From the NCBI GenBank assembly GCA_032622095.1, contig CP136061.1:193756369-193820368 (forward strand): 64,000 nt of DNA. Reading direction: 5' to 3'. Made by a program: the position numbers and the translations under genes. Under the pieces are notes generated by a model. It was not told the DNA's origin. It searched no databases and saw only the letters and a list, made by a program, of their open reading frames with translations. Source of the DNA: Siphonodentalium dalli. Taxonomy: Eukaryota; Mollusca; Scaphopoda; Gadilida; Siphonodentaliidae. Positions 55,599-64,000 of the stretch are shown here, in pieces (within the stretch, counting starts at the first letter, position 1; every line of letters starts with the position of its first letter).

Positions 55599-55904
55599 CT
55601 GTCTAGCAGGGAATTCGCCTTTAAATCTTATGTTTTCGTAACTAGTGTCAGAACCGCATAAAAAAATACAGTCATATTTTAGACCACACCAAAAAATTCA
55701 AACTTCACTACAAAGGGTTAATTCCTGTGCCAATGGTTATTTTACCTATGGGAAATCATAGGGAAGAGGTGTGATGATTTTTTTATGTGAAAAGCACACA
55801 AGGCTATTGACCAATCAGGGCCCAGTGTCTATTTTATTCTCTCCTATATATTCCTCCCGCATCCACCAGATGTCACTCGGAACCTTATTTACACCAGTGT
55901 AACC
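55599..55904 (+). mobile_element. MITE H copy 1, right part
   Basis: It resumes at CTGTCTAGCAGGG and ends TTTACACCAGTGTAACC, the mirror of the left end. The two halves total 454 bp, the intact neighbour is 451 bp, and the 3-bp excess is the duplicated CTG at the insertion. Confidence 0.85.
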
Positions 55905-56806
55905 TAAAGCGATAGCCCGCTTTTTCGCGGAATAATTGTAACTCCCTACAATTCTTCAGAATTGCCCATCAATGGAAAAAATGTGTTCAAAAACAATATC
56001 ACTTCTGTGGTTCTTTATTTATCACACACAATTTAACCCCACCCCCTTTAACAAATTATTCATCAAAAAAGTACAATTTTCCACCACCAGTCATGTTCAG
56101 GCCCCATTTTCACTCAGTTTTAGGGGTCTGGTGTTGCAAACTTGGATCAGCTATGGAAGACTGTTCAATATTCTTTCCATGAGAGAACTTCTGGTGATGT
56201 GAGGTCATTGAGTCCAGATCTGATCAGCTGAGCATCAAGCGCATGACTTTATCAGCACATTGAAGAATAAAATATGACATTTTCAGGTCTGCAAGGGTGA
56301 TCCAAGATAACTGGATGTGGGTGTATATTGAATTAGTTGAATAAAGATATGCTCTCTTTGAATTGCTGAAGCATTTTCTTAAATGTGTCCAAGTTTTAGT
56401 GCTATTAACCTTCAAATGACCATACCCACCAGTGGAAATGACACACTTTTATGATATATATCTGTATATCACTGGCTATAAAATCCAAAATACTTGTTAA
56501 ATTAGGTTCTTATAACAATTGATATATGTGTCGTTGACATGCCCATGTTATGGGTCATTTGCATTATCATGTGACTATTACAACCTTGAAATTTTTTGAA
56601 AATACCTTGAAAAATTGGCATTTTTTATGAAAAATCTTACTATTTTTTTGGCTGATGTAAGTGAAAGAAGGCATCAGCAGCAAGAATAGCCACATCAAGC
56701 ATGAGCTATTCATTGGACTGAAAGACCAGGCTCTGTAAAATGCATTAAAATGCTTTAAAGTGACTCCCAGGAATCAAAAATGATAAAAAGCTATTTTTTC
56801 CCTTTA
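55905..56806. other. Unassigned spacer between the two MITE H copies
   Basis: No gene or repeat that I can support. Confidence 0.45.
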
Positions 56807-57257
56807 GGTTACACTGGTGTAAATGTTTTCCATAGGCCTCAGTGCTAACGTTTTAGCGTATAGTGTTGGCAATATAAATGTTGGGTCCAAAATTTTCTTT
56901 AAATCTGAAAAATTGACATTTTGGGAAACTTTTTACACAAAAAAATCATGTCTGTCTAGCAGGGAATTCGCCTTTAAATCTTATGTTTTCGTAACTAGTG
57001 TCAGAACCGCATAAAAAAATACAGTCATATTTTAGACCACACCAAAAAATTCAAACTTCACTACAAAGGGTTAATTCCTGTGCCAATGGTTATTTTACCT
57101 ATGGGAAATCATAGGGAAGAGGTGTGATGATTTTTTTATGTGAAAAGCACACAAGGCTATTGACCAATCAGGGCCCAGTGTCTATTTTATTCTCTCCTAT
57201 ATATTCCTCCCGCATCCACCAGATGTCACTCGGAACCTTATTTACACCAGTGTAACC
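56807..57257 (+). mobile_element. MITE H copy 2, intact, 451 bp
   Basis: Inverted ends GGTTACACTGGTGTAAAT and TTTACACCAGTGTAACC. Inside it reads CATGTCTGTCTAGCAGGG without a break, the exact spot where copy 1 was hit by the LTR element. No coding frame. If the flanking TTTA/TAAA is counted, the inverted ends of copy 1 extend further; the superfamily is not certain. Confidence 0.85.
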
Positions 57258-57366
57258 AGTAAACAGCTGGTTTGAAAATCGCGATTTATTGGGCATTTCT
57301 AAATACGTTGTTTTAAAACTTATTTTGTCAAGTACACTTCACAGCCATACGTCTAGTACAAGTCTT

Positions 57367-57420
57367 CTCGGTCCAAAACAGCTTGGGATATCGGTTGGGC
57401 CGATGCTGTTTTGGACCGAG
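57367..57420. repeat. Perfect 16-bp hairpin
   Basis: CTCGGTCCAAAACAGC (57367-57382) and its exact complement (57405-57420) are separated by 22 bp. It sits just before a relic of the GC-rich MITE family. Confidence 0.8.
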
Positions 57421-57429
57421 TCCCATTTC

Positions 57430-58170
57430 ATTACTATGGAATACAATTAGGGCCACTTCCTATAATAGCCAAAAGCTCCAGGAACGACAAAATGTTTGTC
57501 GCTTTCGGCGAGCGCCATACATGACAAATGTCGTATGTTTATCGCTTTCTGTGCATGATTTCGGCGTGCACCAAAACATGCGAAATGTCGTATGTTTTGG
57601 CGCATGCCCAATTAAAGCGACAAAATATAACGTGGCACATTTTGGCGCTTGTGCATGTATTATGTATATGAAATCCTATTTAGGCCACTTTATTGTCGAC
57701 AAACCCAGCAGGCGACGGCAGAACCGAGCCATGCGACGGAACCGAAATCTCGCCGCGAATCTCACTATAACACAGTTACTTTAACTGCATGTGTTCCTGA
57801 AAGCCTGGCGCCCATCAGCAGTTTGTTTTCAGTACATTTTAATTTTCATTGGAATTTCTCTTGCAGAAATCATGACAGACAAGAAAACTAAACGTCATTT
57901 ATAACGAGATTTCAAAACCTGTGTACCCTTCAGCACATTTTCAAAACCTGTATACCCTTCAGCACTTTTTTTGTGAGAGTGACCCCTTCAGCGACAGTAT
58001 ATAGTCGCTTTCATCGTTTCATTTTGTCGCTCTTCTCGCTTTGATCGCGCCGACTAATGTCGTAATCTCGGTTCGGTCTATTTCATCGCTTTCTTCTCCT
58101 TTGAGAAGTGCCAAATTGTGACATTACGATGCACATTTTGTCGCTTCCGGCGCTTTCGGTGCGCCAAAAC
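57430..58170. mobile_element. Degenerate relative of the GC-rich palindromic MITE, with a nested family F piece
   Basis: TATGGAATACAATTAGGG.CCACTTCCT at the left and repeated TTGTCGCTTTCGGCG / ACATGCGAAATGTCG words recall 10752-11055. The stretch 57769-57992 is a right-hand copy of family F (TGTACCCTTCAGCAC, GAGAGTGACCCCTTCAGC) inside it. Confidence 0.55.
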
Positions 58171-58306
58171 ATGCGATATATATATTCGCAAAGAAGACGG
58201 ATTCGGAGTAGACGAGGTCAGATCTCTGAGCAGCCGTTTTTTGTTAGCCAGTTAGTTCTATCATCGAAGCGTATAAAGCATACGAAGAAAATAATGGCCG
58301 ATGTGT

Positions 58307-58830
58307 ACAGGGGGGGGGGGGGAATTCCGGCACGTATGCCGGGTGGGTGGGTGGTCAAAGCCACCAACAAGCAATTTTTTCCGCAACTAAACAAAAAATT
58401 ACCTGCTTGTTTTTTAGTGTTTTGGCAATGAGTTAGGCTTCAAAACCACTTTGAATGAGAGAAATAATGTAATTCTAACTGGTAAACTGACTGCAGGCAG
58501 TTATCGTGTTGTATTTTGTTGCAAATTTTGAAATCCAAGATGGCCGCTGGCAGCCATGTTTTTTTGGCCGAATGACCTCAAAATGACTCTTTCCTATTTA
58601 CATGTCCATGTTAACATCCATGATAAATAGTATGCACAGAAATTCATATACAGCTGTTTACAGTGAATTCCCCCCCCCCCCCCGCAAATCTCTGTTTTAG
58701 TGTTAAAAGGGGGGGGGTGGGTGTCAAGAAATGGTCGGAAAAAACTGCCGAAAACGGAAAAAAAATTGGCGGTGGGGGTGGGTGGGTACAAAAAATGATC
58801 GAAAGGGAAAAAATGCCATACGTGCCTGAA
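58307..58830. repeat. Inverted G/C-run and TTCCGGCACGTATG pairs
   Basis: GGGGGGGAATTC at 58308-58327 is mirrored by GAATTCCCCCCC at 58664-58684, and TTCCGGCACGTATGCC (58325-58340) is echoed in complement by CCATACGTGCCTGAA (58816-58830). This is probably a worn foldback element. Long homopolymers make the exact sequence uncertain. Confidence 0.45.
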
Positions 58831-58849
58831 ATTTTTTTCCGCCTGCTCG

Positions 58850-60239
58850 TCGAGAATGTTTCTGGGTTAACTTGAATGTTGGTAAAGTTGAATGGGCCAC
58901 CGGGTCCAGAAAAATACGCAATAACATGGTTGAGGAAACATCACTCTGCTGACGACACTCGCGTGAAGAAGCGTCCAATGAATCCATTCTAGAAGTTAGT
59001 GACTTTTAAAATGTTACTTTGGCTGATGTAGTCCGAGCTCTATAATTATCAAACATTAGCTTCTATGCATGGTCAATTAAATTTAAATGGCTCTTAAATA
59101 CTAACTTTCATTTCTTGCCTATAGGTTTGAAATTAGAACGGACCAACCTCTGATTGATTATATAATGTGGACGTATTCGTTTTATTGTGTTTGCATTTGA
59201 GAAGACGCGTTAACTTCGACATTCTTTGATTAATCATATCATGGTTTATTCATGGATGTTGCTAGGGGGTTCCAACTGCAGGGTGAGACAATAAAAATTT
59301 CCAACTATATAGGATTTGGTCTAACAAAATTTCCAACTATATAGGATTTGGTTTTGAGTGATGCAAAATTCCAATATTGGCTTAGTGGCTTAATAATTTA
59401 TATATGTTTATATTCGTTTTAAGAGTATGGACAGTGTAAATAAAGACACTAGTAACAAGAATGACATAGCATTGATCCCTGTTTTATGTATTGAGTACAC
59501 TGTGCTAGCAGTACATTATACATGCTATATTAAACAAAATATGGTTGAGGAACGAATATATGAGTTACATGTATTCATATTCCAATGAGTCACAAGTGAT
59601 AACTCACACAATGGTAACAAGTATGCATGGCGAATGGTTGTTATAATGTTAAAGCTGTCCTCAGAAAGATATGGAGGTTTGACATTAATTTACTAATAGA
59701 CTAGACTAAGTGGCCATGAATCTATGGTGAAACATACCAGTCTGAACTTGAAGGAAATGCTTGTCTTTCAATTTCATATATGTGTTCAAGTAATGAGAAT
59801 TACTGGAATGTAGTTACTCAAATGACTGTAGTATATCATCAACAGGCATTTATGTACAAACAACAATTATATACAACTGATACAATATATCAGTATGCCA
59901 GTTTGCCACTGCAGTAACGGGGTTAATATGTTGTGTTGGGGTGAATATAGAGCTTTCGAAGACACCAAAAAAGATCCCTATATATATACGTGCTATAAAT
60001 TACGGTACTAATTCTGTCCCACAGTTTGCCATTTTGTTCCGCGCGTCCCGTCCTATATCCCGCAGTTTATCAGTTTGTCATTTTTTTTTAGATTTATAAT
60101 TACGTCTATATACGTAATGGCAGTGGTCAGACGTAACAGGGGACTGAACTCTGCATTGATGTTTTGCAGTTTGCCGTCACCATGCAATCTGTCTGCATCT
60201 GTATAGGCCTATATATAATATGTATACGTCCTAGATCCC
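58850..60239. other. Unassigned region with one short tandem duplication
   Basis: No gene. The only structure noted is a 32-bp direct duplication at 59294-59353 (AAATTTCCAACTATATAGGA twice). Confidence 0.45.
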
Positions 60240-60516
60240 AATATGGTCTTTGCAGCATGGGAGGAGCGCAAATTCAGGTCTCCCAAAGTCGATTTGAATG
60301 ATTCCAAATCAGCGGCGTTGACCTGTATTGTCATCCAGTTTGTTCCAGAATTATTGTCCGTTGAAAGAATAAATTTTTATACTGGTCTGTGTCAGTTTTA
60401 ATGAGTTCGAAGCTGCTTTCGTTGTTTGTCGTCAGCTTTTCCACAAAGTTGTTGCTGACGTAGTCCTCGAACTTTTTCAGTATACCTTTTACCTTTTTTG
60501 TCGAAAATTTCCTCAT
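60240..60516 (-). pseudogene. Probable LINE C-terminal relic, frameshifted
   Basis: A minus-strand frame ends DQYKNLFFQRTIILEQTG and stops. In another frame the sequence continues NWMTIQVNAADLESFKSTL. Together this follows the LINE tail pattern (YKxSFFxRT, WNxL, then LESFKSxL) with a frameshift near 60370. The upstream KKVKGILKKFEDYV part is not recognised. Confidence 0.4.
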
Positions 60517-60767
60517 GTATATATATAGGGCCTAATGCTCGCTATTTATGCCGGGGCGACCCATAAAACCACTTTGTAAAGTAATGCTAGTTGTTGGTGT
60601 TTTCTTCTGGATTTTAGGGATATTAGCTCTAGTTCTTTCAGAATTGATATTACGCACCCCTTCTCTCTTGACCGGTAATCATGTAGGCCTAACTATAACG
60701 AAGCGTGCCGCTTTCCGTTGGACTCGCTCTTTCGATTTATCCTTCTCGCCGTATGGGTCCCATATTG

Positions 60768-60793
60768 TGGGTTGGAGATTATCGCAATACGAT
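60768..60793 (+). repeat. 26-bp inverted repeat, left member
   Basis: It pairs at 25 of 26 bases with the complement of 63088-63113. Both members have CCCATATTGTGGG close by. The pair encloses 2.3 kb that contains the mariner-like element. Confidence 0.65.
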
Positions 60794-60923
60794 CACCAAT
60801 TTTTGTACCTAGCTTCCCTGGCCTAGGTTTCACGGAAAAATGGCTAATTTGTCGTTATATATATTTATCACCTATTTATTATACCTTTTCACAAAAATTA
60901 AATAAAACAAGCCGAAGATGATA

Positions 60924-61956
60924 GGGTAATGTGGGGCATAATGCGACGCGGGGCATAATGCGACAGACGGTCGTTATCAGGCCATATGATTTTCCATGAC
61001 TGAAGTTGAATCGCACATTTATTATTTTAGTAAGACCAATCATAGAAGTGGACATCCCAATTGGACCGACATCATTGTGACTGTTTAATATCACATGCGA
61101 AACGCCGGGGTTGGGGTACCCACATTTGGTGACCCCCTTTTTGAATGGTTTATAACTTTCGGTAGGTCTTATACATGTTACAACGAGAACATCTTACCAC
61201 TACCACCAAAGCTACATGCGTATTTTGGTAAACTAAGACGAGTTATATACTAAGTTGACCAGTTCTATGTAGGCTACATCAGTTATTCACATTCACTCAT
61301 ATTGGGGGAGAGGCAGGTTGTCTCGTTGTGGGGCATAATGCGACACTCGGGTACAACCAGTACGAGAAAAAATATGATTAGACATATCGGAAATCAAACC
61401 TGGAAAAATAAATCTTATCGTAACCTTAGTTCAAAAGAAAAGAATTAAAAAAACATATTCGATCATTCCCAAACATTAAAACATGATATAGATAAATAAT
61501 TATTGTTAACCCTACCCCGGACATTTTCCTGAAATCAAAACTTTATGGTGCTATTTCACCCGCCATATGAATAAATAAAATGTCTCGAATTGTTCTGCTG
61601 CTATGACTTTAAATAACGCTTATACATTGTTTCAATCCACAAAAGAAAAGAAACTGCAGTCCGTCTTGCATTTATTAAGTTCGGTATATATGCTGATCAA
61701 TGTTGTAATGTCAAATGTGTCGCATTGTACCCCGTATATGGGCCATAATGCGACGGATTGGGTACGTCGACGGGGAGTAATGGTGTTCAGAAATTGGTGC
61801 TTCCCAGGCAAGTGTGAGTATTAATATGTAACACTATAGTGGAAATATTTATCTAACTTTTAGTTTAATAATGTGTGCCCTTCCATCGTTTTTAGTGACA
61901 TGATGTGGTCTAATGTGCTTATGTGTCGCATTATGCCCCCCCCCCCCACATTACCC
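60924..61956. mobile_element. Nonautonomous TIR element, 1033 bp, TA-flanked
   Basis: Inverted ends GGGTAATGTGGGGCATAATG and CCCCACATTACCC (the right one expanded by a C run) are flanked by TA. The motif GGGGCATAATGCGAC or its complement recurs at about 60937, 60953, 61331, 61713, 61741 and 61923. There is no transposase. TA flanks suggest a Tc1/mariner-type mobiliser. Confidence 0.72.
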
Positions 61957-62353
61957 TATGTTTAAAATTTCTTAAGCATGAAATTGGCGATAAGGTGTTA
62001 TCAGAGTACGTTATACATGTGATAGTTACGTTACGGACACGGTGTTTCCCAGTCTGGAGTAAACTACATACCCACATATAAAAAATAGTGGGTCTGACGA
62101 CCTTTCGTTCAGTTTTCATTTCCCAAACCCGGGATTCCTTGTAATTACCGCCAATCAAAACTTAGCTCCAAGAAATGTGTGCCCCAATAAAAAACTAGTA
62201 ACATGTCACGTGCTCTCGGTGTGGAAATTCCGAAGGTGTGGCTAAATGTTGTTAAAATAGTATCCATGACGTCATGTTATACCGGAAGAGAAATTCACAA
62301 ATCGACAAATAAAGTAGATTGTTGACGACCGGTCGAAAGTTTAAAATCAAGAA

Positions 62354-62599
62354 TCACCGGAATTTGGATTGCAGGCAACTGTAATTAGGGTACACTGGCC
62401 AATCTTTGGAGCTAATAATACGGCTGTACATGTACGGTCGGGATGGTTTCGGTGGGGTTGGTGGTAGAATTGTGTTGCTCTTCGCTCGTTTTGGCTGCGG
62501 TGGTACTACTGCCGGTACTGGGGAACTGATATATCGTTTTGTTATGTCATTTAACCTTTTTTTTAGTTCTGTAGTTGTTTTAGCAGATAGTCCCGACAT
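62354..62599 (-). CDS. Hypothetical small ORF, 81 codons
   Basis: The frame starts MSGLSAKTTTELKKRLNDI and has a Pro/Lys-rich middle (PPQPKRAKSNTILPPTPPKP). It ends with a stop after SKFR. The composition (amphipathic start, then basic proline-rich segment) looks more protein-like than the usual random frames here, but I recognise no family. It could be a first exon or chance. Confidence 0.25.
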   Translation of the reverse strand: MSGLSAKTTTELKKRLNDITKRYISSPVPAVVPPQPKRAKSNTILPPTPPKPSRPYMYSRIISSKDWPVYPNYSCLQSKFR

Positions 62600-63087
62600 T
62601 CATGTATTTTTGATTCGTGGCCGTTGATTTGTGTTATTTTTTGACAACATCGGCGACAAATCGCCTGGCCAATCTAAAAAATAATTCGTTCTGAGTCCAA
62701 GAGATCCACATAAATTGACATTTTTTATAATTTCAAGAAGATCTGTCTTAGTTATTGTACATATTATTTTGGATCCCGGAAGCTAGCTGTTTCCCTTTAT
62801 TGTCAGTAAAACAACCGCCGAACGAAAAGTCACAAACCCTGCAACTATTAATTCCGATTCTTAGAATCGGCTTCACAGGGTTGAAGCGGCCATGACGGCA
62901 CTGGCACGTGACCATGTTTACGTATACGCCTGTCAATCACAACTAATTTCAGATTTATATTTAGTGCGGTGTGACGTAATTTGGGGGAAGCCCACAACTG
63001 TTCAGAAATGAAAAGTTGATGGGAATGCAATAGACTCAGTATCAGTATGAATCTGAGTGTATGTTTACATAGACTGGGTGTTTCCCT

Positions 63088-63113
63088 ATCGTATTGCGAT
63101 AATCGCCAACCCA
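63088..63113 (-). repeat. 26-bp inverted repeat, right member
   Basis: Mate of 60768-60793; it lies about 230 bp upstream of the SFT2-like start codon. Confidence 0.65.
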
Positions 63114-63342
63114 TATTGTGGGATAAATAACTCTGGTTCGTTTCGTCAATTATATTGCCACATTGTGTTTTCCCTTCCCAAATTTCAGTTGGTCCAAACC
63201 GGATGTGGTATGTTTTGACTCAAGAAACTTTTTTTTATCTAGAATACTCCACGTTTCTGTTGATAATACGGCTGTCGTTTGAGATTACGATAGTTTATTG
63301 TTTTGGTTTAGTACAAGCTCACAATTTCATGCTCATTTGATT

Positions 63343-63411
63343 ATGGATAAGTTGAAAAGAGCGCTCAGTGGTGAAGAAAAAGACGACGACGAGGCTGGAA
63401 TAATCACACAG
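63343..63411 (+). CDS. SFT2D2: SFT2-domain vesicle transport gene, exon 1
   Basis: Twenty-three codons, MDKLKRALSGEEKDDDEAG then IITQ, end at an ACAG|GTATTT donor in phase 0. The start MDKLK-x-x-LSG and the acidic run are those of animal SFT2D2 proteins, four-helix Golgi membrane proteins related to yeast Sft2 that help endosome-to-Golgi fusion. The membrane-spanning exons are outside the window to the right. The symbol is by similarity of this short exon alone. Confidence 0.7.
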
Positions 63412-63649
63412 GTATTTTTCTCTCGAAAATTATCAACATCATATGACACAAGTCTGACTCACAGCCTGACACAGGCCACTGGGAAAAATACTAAAATACC
63501 AATATAGACTATACCAATGACAAGGGTTTAAAAACATTGATTTGGGTTAACTGGTCTGGGTCAACCTGGAATTTGGCTGGCTAATCCCAAAACTCAGGGG
63601 AATTGGCATAAATTATAAGTTAATAACACAGCTGTATGTAACTGAATTC

Positions 63650-64000
63650 AAGACTTTCTATCCAACAGATCACAGAAAGTTGTTGTCAATGGCCAAGAAT
63701 CGTCCGCTCGTCCCGTTCTTTCTGGGGTTCCACAGGGCTCTGTTCTTGGGGCCCTATCTCTTTCTCATCTACATACAATGATACATGTAAACGACCTCCC
63801 ATCCTCTCTCTATCAAGTCACTCTCGCCTCTTTGCAGATGACACTATAGTCTATTGACAGTATTGTACCATATCCTCACCCTCAGACTGCAATACTATCC
63901 AACAAGACCTCCTCAAACTCGAAAAGTGGGAAGATGAGTGGCAAATGGCATTCAATACCGACAAATGTGAAATAATCAACATGTATACATATAATCCATG
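63650..64000 (+). pseudogene. CR1/Jockey-type LINE RT fragment, broken, runs off the window
   Basis: Segments FLSNRSQKVVVNGQ, VLSGVPQGSVLGAL, HVNDLPSSL, RLFADDTIVY and EKWEDEWQMAFNTDKCEIIN follow the RT order on the plus strand but change frame at least twice. It lies in the first intron of the SFT2-like gene. Confidence 0.75.

Larger units (their letters stand above)
61961..63342. other. Region upstream of the SFT2-like exon; possible promoter
   Basis: A CRE-type TGACGTCA at 62267-62274 is followed by ACCGGAAG (ETS-type) at 62281-62288, and a second CRE-like TGACGTAA lies near 62971. These may belong to the SFT2-like gene promoter, but there is no transcription start to anchor them. Confidence 0.35.

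Noticed and set aside
60548-60826. Membrane-anchor-like frame (LCKVMLVVGVFFWILGIL)
   Set aside because: A single hydrophobic stretch with no family match and no supporting splice site; considered but too weak to call a gene.

Overview
This is a non-coding-rich, AT-rich piece of an animal nuclear genome, most likely a marine invertebrate and plausibly a mollusc or other lophotrochozoan. The phylum is an inference from a sigma-class glutathione S-transferase (GST) and the mix of transposons, not a proof. There are no bacterial operons, no CRISPR array and no complete RNA gene.

Host genes. Splicing by eye gives one complete sigma-class GST (HPGDS-like) gene on the minus strand. It has five coding exons (30087-29955, 27565-27473, 25367-25249, 16192-16082, 14779-14612), splice phases agree at every junction, and the product is 207 residues. 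A second copy of its first exon plus upstream flank lies at 284-152; its other exons are outside the left edge, so this is a tandem GST cluster. At the right end, exon 1 of an SFT2-domain vesicle-transport gene (SFT2D2-like) starts at 63343 on the plus strand.

Mobile DNA fills most of the rest. 1.2-6.0 kb is a large palindrome with a minisatellite loop. 7.35-10.8 kb is a LINE with an open reverse-transcriptase (RT) frame, flanked by a 178-bp direct repeat and sitting inside a GC-rich palindromic MITE. The GST introns (14.8-29.9 kb) hold several MITEs, two LINE relics and two tandem-repeat arrays (109 and 161 bp). 30.5-41 kb is a field of nested MITEs: CTTAAG-rich elements with 6-bp target duplications, an element with inverted minisatellite ends, and a hAT-like MITE inside a palindrome.

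41.16-55.90 kb is a three-level nest on the minus strand. A 451-bp inverted-repeat element is split by a 5.56-kb LTR retrotransposon with an unusual LADD-type RT. That element is in turn split inside its integrase region by an 8.7-kb Ty3/gypsy element with two 1072-bp LTRs and an intact 1691-codon ORF. An unbroken copy of the host MITE lies next door at 56807-57257 and serves as an empty-site control. The gypsy primer site is unusual: 49 nt match the 3' half of tRNA-Lys(CUU), anticodon arm and CCA included. 57-64 kb holds further MITEs, LINE scraps and the SFT2-like exon.
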